Source: Syngnathus acus
Lineage: Eukaryota; Chordata; Actinopteri; Syngnathiformes; Syngnathidae
Assembly: GCF_901709675.1 (NCBI RefSeq)
Contig: NC_051091.1
Coordinates: forward strand, 12,744,967-12,808,966
Length of the DNA: 64,000 nucleotides
Direction: 5' to 3'
Shown piece after piece: positions 44,536-56,085 of this stretch. A model generated the notes under the pieces. That model did not search any database. It saw only the letters and a program-made list of their open reading frames with translations, and was not told where the DNA came from. Positions within the stretch are counted from its first letter, which is position 1. The number at the start of each line of letters is the position of its first letter. The position numbers and the translations under genes are program-made.

Positions 44536-47500
44536 CATTGCCTTGCGAAAGTATTCGGCCCCCTTGAACCTTTCAACATTTCGCGACATTTCAGGCTTCA
44601 AACATAAAGATATAAAAGTTTAATTTTTTGTCAAGAATCAACAAGTGGGACACAATCGTGAAGTGGAACAAAATTTATTGGATAATTTAAACTTTTTTAA
44701 CAAATAAAAAACTGAAAAGTGGGGCGTGCAATATTATTCGGCCCCCTTGCGCTAATACTTTGTAGCGCCACCTTTTGCTGCAATTACAGCTGCAAGTCGC
44801 TTGGGGTATGTCTCTATCAGTTTTGCACATCGAGAGACTGGAATTCTTGCCCATTCTTCCTTGCAAAACAGCTCGAGCTCAGTGAGGTTGGATGGAGAGC
44901 GTTTGTGAACAGCAGTCTTCAGCTCTTTCCACAGATTCTCGATTGGATTCAGGTCTGGACTTTGACTTGGCCATTCTAACACCTGGATACGTCTATTTGT
45001 GAACCATTCCATTGTAGATTTGGCTTTATGCTTTGGATCATTGTCCTGTTGGAAGATAAATCTCCGTCCCAGTCTCAGGTCTTTTGCAGACTCCAACAGG
45101 TTTTCTTCCAGAATGGTCCTGTATTTGGCTCCATCCATCTTCCCATCAATTTTAGCCATCTTCCCTGTCCCTGCTGAAGAAAAGCAGGCCCAAACCATGA
45201 TGCTGCCACCACCATGTTTGACAGTGGGGATGGTGTGTTCAGGGTGATGAGCTGTGTTGCTTTTACGCCAAACATATCGTTTTGCATTGTGGCCAAAAAG
45301 TTCGATTTTGGTTTCATCTGACCAGAGCACCTTCTTCCACATGTTTGGTGTGTCTCCCAGGTGGCTTGTGGCAAACTTTAAACGAGACTTTTTATGGATA
45401 TCTTTGAGAAATGGCTTTCTTCTTGCCACTCTTCCATAAAGGCCAGATTTGTGCAGTGCACGACTGATTGTTGTCCTATGGACAGACTCTCCCACCTCAG
45501 CTGTAGTTATCTGCAGTTCATCCAGAGCAGTGACGTGCGGTGAGGGTTGGGGTTGGTGAGGCACTGACAGAGTCAGATTTACAAACGTACTGTATGACGC
45601 TAAGGCACTGACTCACAAGTCAGATTTACATGCATACATGGTTGTTATCCCATTCTTGATTAAATGTAATAACATTTTAAACACACCACTGTACATTTAA
45701 ACACACCACTGCAGTATTCTTACCTTTACTTGTAAATGAAGTCCATTCTCCTGTCCTTCTGGACGAAGATCTCGATGACTTTGTTGTAGAAGTCCTCCTT
45801 TTTCTCCTTTTCTTTGAGTTTTACAAGTCTCTCTTTCTCAATTGAGATAATTGCCAGGGAAGAAAGTCGTCCTTGGTCAGTTCTATTCCGACTGTATGTC
45901 TTGATTCTTTTCAATGCAGAAAACGACCTTTCCACAGATACTGTTGTAGCAGGTATAGTGAGCACTAGCTGGAGTAACTTTGCTGCTTCAGGAACAGTCC
46001 CAATCAGATCCTCCTGGGCTAAAAAGTTGAGAAGCTCTCTAGGAGATTTGCATTCAGTCCTCACCTGTTGTGAACTATACAGTCCAATAAGATCGGATTT
46101 TAGCCTGACAAAGTCAAAAATCCTGGCATATTTTTATAAAGTCTGCAGTTTGGTGTCATCAAAGCATCGTGACATTTCCTCAAACTTAGCGCAATCTACT
46201 AATCCAAGAAAAGATAGCTCACCAAAATGATCGAATCTAGCTTTCATTTGCATATTGACATTGTCGAGAATGTTGAAAAACTTCCGTCTCTTCTCATCTT
46301 TGACTGACGTGTTACTTTGGCTTCTCTCTTCCGTCAGACCAAGTGTGGTGCATTTCTGCTCAAACTTTTCATAGAAAATGTTGAACTCTTGTCTCATACG
46401 ATCAACAACTGCCATTGTGTCACATATTCATGCACAACAATATCCAATGTCCATAGTTTTGTTCTGCAGCACTCTAAAGAGGGAATCAGTATGGCTAAAA
46501 ATATCCTCATAAGCCATGATCAAAAAGCATGTTGATGGTTTTGATAACCACTTATCATAACCAATGGCCATCATTCGGGTGTCGTTATCCCAGTCATCGG
46601 GATTTTCGCTAATGATACAGAATAATTCAAGCAGATCACTTTGGTACATGCTTATTGATTGCACAAGCCTTGAATTTGAGCTCCATCTCGTGGGCCCTGC
46701 TCTCGGTAAACGCCGCTTTACAACTTCATCGAGTAAGTTAGTGCGTTTTGTTGACTTGCTGAAAAATGACCCAAGTCCCTCCACTGTTTTAAAAAAGGTT
46801 TTGCACTCAGGCATACATTTAGCAGAATGTGAGAGTACAAGGTTCAATTTATGTGCATAACAGTGGGTAAACATTGCCTCTGGGATCTTTTCTTTTACTT
46901 TAGCCTGTACCCCGTTAAGCTCTGAAGCCATCACAGCCGCTCCGTCGTATGTCTGAGCTACCAGCTTTTTCTCACAGTCATACTTGTTCACAACTCCCAA
47001 AACATAGTCTGCAACTGCAGCGGCACGTCTATCATTACTCACATCGTCAAATCCCAAAAACGCCTCCTTCACTTCACTGCCGCCTTCACTTATAGCCACG
47101 TATCGGAAAATGACAGATATCTGGGCTTTATTTTTGACATCAGTTGTCTCATCCACCTCCAGTGCGACAAATTGGGCTGCATCAATCTCCTTTTTAATGT
47201 CATTTCTGATCACATCACAGACTGCTTCAATCAAATCATTCTGTATTCTGTTTGATAAGCCAGAAAATACAGTAGAGGTCTCCAGATGTTTAGCTAACCT
47301 CTCATCTTTCTCTGCATAAGAATGCAATAGTTCCACATAATTTCCATGATTAGAAGAGCTTGCACTCTCATCATTACCACGAAATGCAAGCTCCTGGCCA
47401 AAAAGCAAGTGGCATTTATCAGGTCTTTCAAAATTTCACGGTTTTCCCTTACCTTGGCGTTATGGACGCTGATATTAAGTCTCCTTTGTTCATCAAGAGC

Positions 47501-49077
47501 CAAATCAATACGTGACTTTCCAAACGTTTTTATAGAAATCTGACTTTGAATGTGAGTAGCAGATCTTTCGTGTTTATCGAGGCTTCTTGGCAGGTTTTTC
47601 AGATCACAATATCCAGTATGGGTCCAGACGTTATTGTCACTCGTTGAGAATAAAAGACAGGGAAAGCAATAAAGTCGATTTTTTGCAGCACAACCACAAA
47701 GCCATTCTTTTTTAGAGTACCAATTCTTTTGAAACGAACGTGTTGTAGTCCGTCCCGGGAGGCCCGTAGTTTGAATTAATCCTCCCAAATCTGGCGTTGG
47801 TCTTCCCTTAATTATGATTTCTTTCTTTGAGTGAAAGTCAAGTTTTGAAAAATGTCTTATCTTCGAGATGATATCCTCCATTTTCAGAGAAAAAAAAGCC
47901 AAATAGCAACGCGTCAGCACCGAATGTTGTTGGTTGTTTTTCGTTTCTTTTTTTTTTTCTTAATTTACTCTCGCACTTTACTCGTGACGTGAACTATTAG
48001 CCTGAGGCTCACTATCGCCCCATCTTCGCGGCAAAGGTACTGGCTGCCTCAAGGCTCGCATTTTCACCCGCTCTGCAAGCAAGCACGCGCCGTTTGCACG
48101 CGCTCAGTACAGTGTGTGAGTGGTGCACACTCTCACACGCACGCCCTGAGCGGCACAACCTGTCACTGCCGCAGCCTCCATGATTCTCGTCTCCGGTTGT
48201 TATTTGAACAAGAAATACAGCTATTTTGACTATGAAAATGATCCAAATGTATAGGAAACACACCAAAATTGCATTAAAAGCATAGACCACAGGACAGTTA
48301 TTATATTATGTTTTATTATATTATTCATTTTTTAACAACTTATGGTGACAGCTGAGGAAACCATGTTGAGCCCTTTACTGCCCCTGGTGGCAAGGTGAGG
48401 CACTGCCTCACCTGCCTCCTATGAGTGCACGTCACTGATCCAGAGTGATCATGGGCCTCTTGGCTGCATCTCTGATCAGTCTTCTCCTTGTTTGAGATGA
48501 AAGTTTGGAGGGACGGCCGGGTCTTGGTAGATTTGCAGTGGTCTGATACTCCTTCCATTTCAATATAATTGCTTGCACAGTGCTCCTTGAGATGTTTAAA
48601 GCTTGGGAAATCTTTTTGTATCCAAATCCGGCTTTAAACTTCTCCACAACAGTATCTCGGACCTGCCTGGTGTGTTCCTTTGTCTTCATGGTTCTCTCTG
48701 CGCTTTAAACAGAACCCTGAGACTATCAAAGAGCAGGTGCATTTATACGGAGACTTGATTACACACAGGTGCATTCTATTTATCATCATCAGTCATTTAG
48801 GACAACATTGGATCATTCAAAGATCCTCACTGAACTTCTGGAGTGAGTTTGCTGCACTGAAAGTAAAGGGGCCGAATAATATTGCACGCCCCACTTTTCA
48901 GTTTTTTATTTGTTAAAAAAGTTTAAATTATCCAATAAATCTCGTTCCACTTCACGATTGTGTCCCACTTGTTGATTCTTGACAAAAAATTAAAATTGTA
49001 TATCTTTATGTTTGAAGCCTGAAATGTGGCGAAATGTTGAAAGGTTCAAGGGGGCCGAATACTTTCGCAAGGCACTG
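44536..49077 (-). mobile_element. Tc1-like transposon in the duplicate Gypsy LTR, split by a hAT
   Basis: Inverted ends CATTGCCTTGCGAAAGTATT and its complement, flanked by TA (44,534-44,535, 49,078-49,079); the empty site GGGTGTAATTACTG is in the source LTR at 26,298. The minus strand codes a Tc1 transposase in two pieces: helix-turn-helix N-terminus 48,432-48,689 (ISQALNISRSTVQAIILKW) and DDE domain 44,752-45,525 with SDETK, QQDNDPKH and NPIENLW (DD34E spacing). Removing 45,528-48,445 joins them. Length and motifs are those of a standard Tc1 element. Confidence 0.95.
45528..48437 (-). mobile_element. hAT (Tip100/ZMYM-like) transposon inside the Tc1 transposase
   Basis: Ends CAGTGACGTGCGGTGAGG and its partner TGCACGTCACTG; perfect 8-bp duplication ATCCAGAG at 45,520-45,527 and 48,438-48,445. 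The minus strand codes a transposase from about 47,880 to 45,726: a TTF-type zinc finger (LYCFPCLLFS, THTGYCDLKNL, DKHERSATHI), the DUF4371-type core (VDETTDV, HCYAHKLNLVLS) and a C-terminal dimerisation motif (VERSFSALKRIKTYSRNR). It is broken by a frameshift near 47,400, a TGA at 46,428 and a TAA at 46,134. About 2.9 kb, close to full length. Confidence 0.93.
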
Positions 49078-49176
49078 TAATTACTGTTCGGTTGTCTGAT
49101 TGCCTCGGGAGGCCGTGAAGGCAGCAAGGGGGGGGGGGGGGGAGCGCGCGTGTGGGAGGGGGACTTGGCTTTGTAC

Positions 49177-49920
49177 TGGGGGTGTAAATCGCGGGTTTTG
49201 TCACGATACGATATCATATCGATACAAAGAACCGCGATACGATATTTGCCGATATCTTAAAGCCTGCTGTGATTCATTCACGATACATCACGATATAGTG
49301 CTCTACGATCGAAATAGAACAATATCCTGATTTATAACAATTCATACGCAAAATCAACAAGGTACTGCAAACTCTTTATTTAGGAAATTACAAGAGTATT
49401 GTAGTATACAAAGTGCTTATTTTAACACTGAACTTGATCAAATTCCTATATTTTTTCTCATATAAGTAGGTATATTTTTTTGTAATACCATTAACTTTAA
49501 AGTGCATTACTGAACTATTTAATTACAAAACAAAAACAAGTTCTTTATAATGAATGTAGTAAAAATTACACCTTGACCATATGTTCTAATCCAAATGCAA
49601 AAAAAAAAAACATTCTCTTGCAATACCAGAGAACTATACACTAACTTCTTGGACACTAGCCATAGCACCAGCCCAGGAGCCGCGTAGTTGTCGGCTCCCC
49701 TTTCACGTGCCTGCTCTGCTCACAACACAACACGCCGCGCACTGCTCCCGGAAAGAGGAAGCAAGCAACAATGAACTGGATTTCAAAATAAAGTCGCGTC
49801 TAATGTCCGAGGTCAAAAACGGGCGATATAGATCAATGTTTACGTTTAGCATCGATGCCAACAAATCGTAGAGCATTATATCGATTAATCGATGTGTATC
49901 GATGAATCGTTACACCCCTA
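49177..49920 (-). mobile_element. hAT-E copy 2, BED frame lost
   Basis: Inverse orientation to copy 1. Perfect 8-bp duplication CTTTGTAC at 49,169-49,176 and 49,921-49,928; the empty site is in the source LTR at about 26,393. The start ATGGCTAGTGTCCAAGAAG is kept (49,668 on the minus strand) but the BED coding region after codon six is replaced by non-coding sequence, so this copy codes nothing. Confidence 0.93.
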
Positions 49921-49995
49921 CTTTGTACTCTTCTTTGTTGTGTGGAATAAAGAGCCAGTTACCAAATACGACGTGCCTGATTCATTGAAACGCTA

Positions 49996-50026
<31 letters not shown>

Positions 50027-51260
50027 GGTTCTCGCACTTAGCAAATATAATCTTTTTTTGATGCGCGTTGGTTAAAAAAATATTTTTCAAACCCGACTAA
50101 ATGAATGAAAACGTTCTAATGCAGGGGTGTCCAAACTTTTTGCAAGGAGGGCCAGATTTAATAAAGTGAAGGGGCCCGGGGGCCAATAGTTTTTTCAGAC
50201 ATTTTTTAACTACAAAAATTTCATGCAAATACACACTGTTATAAAACAAATTTCAGTCACAATTGTCTTTACTTTTCAAATGACAAAATAACCAAATATA
50301 AGCCATTCAGGCAGACGTGAACAACTCTAAAAACACAAATTCTGCCTTTCATTCATATCTGAAGAGTCAGATAACATTGAACAAACTGTTTGAAATACCT
50401 TACATTTACATGAGTTTAAAATTATTTTTGCCTCATGAACATTTTAAACAGGAGTTATAAGTAATGCAAATTTGTCTGTTATTATTAAAACTTAAAAGTG
50501 AGTTTTGCTCTTGTCATTTACAATATCTTTCAGAAAGTAATAGTTTGTGTCATGTCTACAGGTTTATAACATCAACAGTATTAACATGCCCACTTCGTAA
50601 TATTTAATATTAAGTAATATTTAATTTTTATTTAATTTTGACTCACAGCCCCGCGTGAAGAATCGCTGTTGTGATGCCATTTCAGCTTGGAGCTGCTTCA
50701 CTTTATCAGCGCGGTTACTCCCTGTTAGCTTGTCGTATGTGTCAGCATGTTTAGTCTCCTAGTGTCTCTTTAGGTTGAAATCCTTAAACATGGCAACTGT
50801 CTCTTTAGAAATTAGACAAACACAATTGCCTTGATTTTCAGCGAAGAAGTATTGTAATTCCCATTTCTCTTGAAAGCGACGTTCCTCAATGTCAACTGTC
50901 CTCGTTTTCTTTGCAGTCGCCATGGCAGAAATGAGCGGCGAGGGGTGGTGCTGCCACCCTTGGGTAGTAGGAGGAATTACAGGTTCAAGTTTCTTTTTTC
51001 TTTTTTATATTCAGTTTGACAGTGCAGGCGGTCCATAAATAATACATTATAAGACCGAAGCTGCGGGCCATATGAAATCTGATCGGGGGCCGGATTTGGC
51101 CCGCGGGCCGGATTTTGGATTTGCCTGGATTAAGGCAAAGGACTACCAGTTTGACACACTTCTGAAATAGCCAATTTGCTCAATTTGGCTTTCACTATGT
51201 GTTATTATTGTCATTTCCAGTACACATGTAAGTGTGATTTTAACAAGAATAGCAAAAATA

Positions 51261-51988
51261 CAGTCAAACCTTGGTTTTTGACCACAATCCGTTCCAGAAG
51301 GCGGTTCGAGAAGCGAATCGGTCGAATTCCGAATCTATTTTTCCCATTACAAATAATGGACATTTTTTTAAATTCGTTTTGAGACAAAAAAAACCCGCCT
51401 TTTTTAAGCATTTTTTTCATTTGCGCATATTTGTCCGATCGCGCAACTGTAGCGCACCGCCGAACGCGCAACCGTAGCGCGTCGCCGCACCGCGCAACTG
51501 CACCGCGCTACTGCACCGCGCTGGTCGCATTATTGTGACAGAGCCATCGCTGAAATTTAGAAAATATTTTTAAAGTCCTGATGTACTTTCCAAAATTTAA
51601 GTGGACCTAAGTGCGCAGGGAGCTTAATTTTGTCCGATCGCGCAACTGAAGCGCACCGCCGGATGCGCAACAGTAGCACGTCGCCGACAGCGCAACTGCA
51701 CCGCGCTGGTCGCATTATTGTGACAGAGCCGTCGCTAAAATTTAGAAAATATTTTTAAAGTCCTGATGTACTTTCCAAAATTTAAGTGGGCCTAAGTGCG
51801 CAGGGAGCTTAATTTGGTCCGGTCGGCATCCGGGCCGCTCGGTCGGGTTTTCTCGGGTCCTCCCGGCTCATCTTGCGAGGTTCGACCTCCGAATTCTGTT
51901 GGACAACCGAAGCAAAAAAATCTCGATTTTCTTGTTCAAATTCCAATTTGTTCGAGAACCAGGACGTTCGTAAACCGAGGTTTGACTG
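51261..51988. mobile_element. mariner-like (TA-flanked) repeat inside hAT-A, with a tandem duplication
   Basis: Ends CAGTCAAACCTTGGTTT and AAACCGAGGTTTGACTG, flanked by TA on both sides. The interior holds two ~190-bp tandem copies starting TTTGTCCGATCGCGCAACTG (51,430 and 51,632) and ending GTGCGCAGGGAGCTTAATT. A relative is at 61,578-62,189 and a deleted one in 10,493-10,875. Non-coding. Confidence 0.75.
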
Positions 51989-52418
51989 TAAAACAAATAG
52001 ATGCAGCTCACTGACAAGTGCCGCTATTTGAGCTAATTTTAGAACAGTCCTGCGGGCGACTCATGCGGTCCTCATCGGGCGACCTGGTGCCCGCGGCCAC
52101 CGTGTTGGTGACTCCTGGTCTAAAGGATGCAATATCCAGATTGTCACAGTTAACGGTCGGCAACTACATGATACTGTATTGCCTTGATGACAATTTCTGA
52201 TGGATTTAGCACGAGATGGTTCCTTTATCCTTTTTCATCTCCTTCAATCAAACATGTCTTTTTTTAATCTTTGTTAGGCTACTGATTTTAGTTATTGATC
52301 TGACTCCAAATTACGATCAACACTTAAAACATGAGTCGTTATGTCCTAATCCACACACTGGTACACCTAACAATTTTGCGAGTTCGTTCTGTCAAAGAGA
52401 AGACCAGTAGATCAATTA

Positions 52419-55400
52419 CCGTGTTTATCCATGCATAATGCATAATACGCACCCTAAAAATGGCATGTCGATGCTGGAAAAAAGCCTCTACCCATGTATA
52501 ATACGCACCCAAATTTTGACTCTTACTTAAAGTCAAAGTCAAAGTCAAAGTCAGCTTTATTGTCAATCCCTTCATATGTCAAGACACACAAAGAAACCGA
52601 AATTCCGTTTCCTCCATCCCACGGTGACGAGACATACAAGTAGGCGACACAAAACAAAAACAAGAAGGCACAAACCATAAATAATAAATAATAAATAAAA
52701 TAAAATGAGCGATGAATAAAAACAGACCAATAACCCATTGAATATGAGGGGCAAAACCGAGCCAGTGAGCATACAGCAAGAACAGGACGCTACGCTGAAA
52801 GGGGGAGCGAGTTCAGGATCCTAACAGCCTGGAGTACGAAGCTGTTGGAAAGTCTGGTGGTGCGGGAGCGCAGGCTCCTGTACCGCCTCCCAGAGGGCAG
52901 AAGTTCAAACAAAGAGTGAGCGGGGTGACTCACATCACTCACAATCTTGGTCGCCTTGCGAGTGAGATGGGAGGTGTAAATGTCCTTCAAGGAGGGGAGA
53001 GAAGCACCAATAGTCTTACTAGCCGTTTTCACAATGCGCTGCAGGGCCTTCAAGTCTTGGTCAGTGCAGCTGCCACCCCAGACAGCAATACAGCTGGAGA
53101 GGACGCTCTCAATGGTGCCGCGGTAAAAAGTAGTCATGACGGCCGGAGGAGTCCCCGCTCGCCTGAGTTTCCGAAGGAAGTACAGGCGGCGCTGGGCCTT
53201 CTTCGCCAGCGACGCGGTGTTGGTGGACCAGGAGAGATCCTCACTGATGTGCACCCCCAGGAACCTGGCGCTGCTCACTCTCTCCACCACAGCACCGTCG
53301 ATGGTCAGCGGCAGGTGTTGGGCGTGACCCTTCCGGAAGTCAACGACAATCTCCTTGGTCTTGTCGACGTTCAGCAGGAGGTTGTTGTCCCTGCACCACG
53401 CGGTCAGAAGGTCAACCTCCAGCCTGTATTGAGTCTCGTCTCCCTTGGTGATGAGACCCACCAGAGTCGTGTCGTCAGCAAACTTCACTATGCGGTTGCC
53501 GCTGCCGGTGGCAGCGCAGTCATGCGTCAGGAGGGTGAAGAGCAGCGGACTGAGCACGCAGCCTTGGGGGGCCCCTGTGCTCAGTGTGATGCTGGCGGAG
53601 ATCTTGTCGCCAACACGTACCACCTGTGGCCTCTGACAGAGGAAGTCCAGTAGCCAGTTGCAGAGGCCGGTACTGAGGCCCAGCTTGTCAAGTTTGCTGA
53701 TGAGACGCTGCGGCACAATGGTGTTGAAGGCAGAACTGAAGTCCACAAACAGCAACCTCACATACGAGTCCTTCCCCTCCAGGTGGGTGAGGGCCGAGTG
53801 GAGGGCAGAGCAGATGGCATCCTCAGAGGACCGTTTGGCTCGGTACGCAAACTGGAAGGGGTCAATGGTGGGAGGGAGAACTGACCGGATGTGCTCCAAG
53901 ACAAGCCGCTCAAAGCACTTCATGACGATGGGCGTAAGTGCCACGGGGCGGTAGTCATTGAAGCAGGACGGAGCAGGCTTCTTCGGCACAGGTACGATGG
54001 TGGCTGCTTTGAAACTCGACGGGACGATGGCCTGCTGCAGGGAAGTGTTAAAGATGTCCGTGAAGACACCCGTCAGCTCACCAGCGCAGTCCTTCAGCGC
54101 TCGACCCGGGATGTTGTCCGGGCCCGCCGCCTTACGGATGTCGATAGCGGCAAGCGTCCTCCTCACGCTGTCGGCGGAGAGGCACAGGGGCAGCTCGTGG
54201 GAAGGGGGAGTGGCCTTCAGCGGGCAAGTGCTGTTCTGAGCGTCGAAGCGAGCAAAGAAGCGGTTGAGGTCATTGAGCAGACGGACGTCGCCATCACAGC
54301 TCTGCGGCGCGGGCTTGTAGTCCGTGATGGTCTGAATGCCCTGCCAAAGGCGCCGTGCGTCCCTGCTGTCCTTGAAGTGGGCGGTAATTTTGCCCGAGAA
54401 CGCCCTCTTCGCTTCTTTGATGCCCCGGGACAGGTCGGCCCTCGCAGTCCTCAAGCCAGCCTCATCCCCCGCCCGGAAGGCTTTGTCCCTGGCCCTCAGC
54501 AGCCTGAAGACAGCCCCCGTCAGCCATGGCTTCCGGTTTGCCCGAGTGACGACGGATACTGAGTGTGTCACATCATCAATGCACTTCCCGATGTAGGAGG
54601 AAACAGAGTCAGTATACTCCTCAATGTCCGCCCGACCGTCGCAAGTGGCCGCCCTCCTAAACACGTCCCAGTCGGTAGAGCCAAAGCAGTCACGAAGCGC
54701 ATCAGAGGCACCCTCAGGCCACACCCGCACCCGCTTGCGAACTGGTCTGGATGTTCTCACCTTTTGTCTGTATGCAGGCAAAAGCATAACAGTGAGATGG
54801 TCAGAAAGCCCAAGATGGGGGAGGGGGGCGGCTTTGAAAGCTCCCTTATGCGAAGAGTAGACCAGGTCCAGGAAGCTGTCGCCACGCGTAGGAAAATCAA
54901 CATGCTGGTAAAGCCTCGGAAAAACAGACTTCAGATTAGCATGATTAAAATCCCCAGCGAAGATGGTGAAACCGTCAGGGTGCGCTGTCTGTTGGTCACT
55001 GACAGCCTGGTACAGTTCACTAAGAGCCGCGACCCTGTCGCCTCCGATGTTGGAAGGCGGGATGTAAACCGCGACCAGCAGAATCGCGGTAAATTCCCTC
55101 GGCAGGTAAAAAGGACGGCACTTAATGATCACAAACTCCGCCAGTGGCGAGCAGTGCCTGCATACCACCACAGAGTCCCGGCACCAGTCGTCACGGATGT
55201 AGACGCATATTCCACCTCCACGAGATTAAGTCTGTAAACGTAAAATTATTTCAGAAAAAAGATCATCTTTGGGAACAACTGGATGTTATTCTGCCGGTCA
55301 GTATCACTGCGCATGCGCTAGCAAACGCGATAGCGAAGAAATTTTTCGGATTTGTGTAGGGTACATTGTGCGGACATGTGAAAAAGGCGGCTCTGTATGG

Positions 55401-56083
55401 GAGAGACGTTGAAGAGGAATAAAAACACCCTTGGAAACCAAAACTTGCCCCTCGTCGTGACTCGGAGCCGCAACAAATGTTTCGGATTTGTGTAGGGTAC
55501 ATTGTGACAGCAAACGAGCAGGTGATCGAGCAAGCGTCTGATACGAGAGCATTGTGTTCGTATGGAGCGTGTTTGAAGTGAACAGCAGAGAAGAAAGGAA
55601 CAAGGCAAAGTGTTGTGAAATAAAATATTACCTGTAATACGCATTTTGTTATTTGCTGATTGAAACTGCTAATTAAACTGTGAATTGAAACTAATAGGTA
55701 GAGAACTGAACTCTCGCTCTTTATATAGTAGCTGACGTGTCTTGCGCATCCGTTCTGCGCATACTGTCATGGCGGCCTCCGTAGGATATCCGGTCTGCGA
55801 TGGAGATTAAAAAACAAACAATATTTGACAATAACACACCATCAAGGATTGCACCATCGCATCAAACGATGTGTCGTCAATTATGAATTTACTGACTAAG
55901 TGTGTTGGGCAGGATGGCTGAATGTGATGCGCGATTGACAACAAGCCAGAAGAAAGGTATGATTTCAAGTTTTATTTTGAGGGAGATTTTCTTCAAAAAT
56001 TGTTGTACCCATGCATAATGCGCACCCCAGATTTTAGGACAATAAATTAGTTAAATTTTGCGCATTATGCATGGAAAACACGG
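52419..56083. mobile_element. TA-flanked inverted-repeat element interrupted by a LINE
   Basis: Ends CCGTGTTTATCCATGCATAA and its complement GCATTATGCATGGAAAACACGG, flanked by TA at 52,417-52,418 and 56,084-56,085. Without the LINE (52,529-55,227) it is about 970 bp. Interior: two copies of CGGATTTGTGTAGGGTACAT (55,347 and 55,483). No transposase recognised; mariner- or ISL2EU-like by its TA duplication. Confidence 0.65.
52529..55227 (-). mobile_element. L2-type LINE with uninterrupted 793-codon ORF, 5'-truncated
   Basis: The minus strand is open from 55,171 (and upstream in frame, GGGICVYIRDDWCRDS) to the stop at 52,790. It includes the endonuclease part AGDFNHANLKSVFP and LGLSDHLTVMLLP, and a complete RT: FVDFSSAFNTIVPQRL, GAPQGCVLSPLLFTL, catalytic FADDTTLVG. 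The C-terminal SLFELLPSGRRYRSLRSR is standard for the family. The 3' tail is a (TTTGAC)n array (complement at 52,529-52,553) after AATAAAGCTGAC. The start of the endonuclease is missing, so it is 5'-truncated and cannot move by itself. Confidence 0.93.
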
Positions 56084-56085
56084 TA

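Larger units (their letters stand above)
40641..50121 (+). mobile_element. duplicate of the Gypsy 3' part plus its non-transposon flank
   Basis: After removing later insertions this equals 25,733-26,584: the integrase C-terminus (40,641-40,898, 44,013-44,179, 44,389 on), the polypurine tract, the complete LTR starting TGTAGCAAC (44,518), an (ATT)n block and 117-124 bp of flanking sequence ending AACGTTCTAATG. Because the flank beyond the LTR is copied too, this is a segmental copy and not a second integration. It is highly similar to the source apart from insertions. Confidence 0.88.
40418..51127. mobile_element. hAT-B inside hAT-A, with a duplicated 5' end
   Basis: Starts CAGGGGTGTCCAAACG and ends GGATTTGCCTG; 8-bp duplication GATTAAGG at 40,410-40,417 and 51,128-51,135, with the empty site in hAT-A copy 1 near 10,820. 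The complete element is 50,122-51,127. An additional copy of its first 223 bp is at 40,418-40,640, and a Gypsy segment with further insertions lies between. The minus strand 50,923 to about 50,640 codes a transposase N-terminus with a BED-like finger (QGNCVCLI ... FNLKRH) broken by an in-frame TAG. Confidence 0.9.
40363..52117. mobile_element. hAT-A copy 2, outer shell of the nested transposon block
   Basis: Left end CAGGGGTCACCAACC, right end GTGTTGGTGACTCCTG, inverted. A perfect 8-bp duplication GTCTAAAG lies at 40,355-40,362 and 52,118-52,125. Own sequence is only 40,363-40,417, 51,136-51,260 and 51,989-52,117; everything else is later insertion. Orientation is opposite to copy 1 at 10,493-10,875. 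Confidence 0.9.

Noticed and set aside
49998-50121. Independent integration of a second Gypsy copy at this site.
   Set aside because: The non-transposon flank after the LTR matches 26,468-26,584, so the segment was copied together with its flank.
53891-54562. 223-codon plus-strand frame.
   Set aside because: It is antisense to the intact RT/endonuclease frame of the minus-strand LINE and has no motif of its own.
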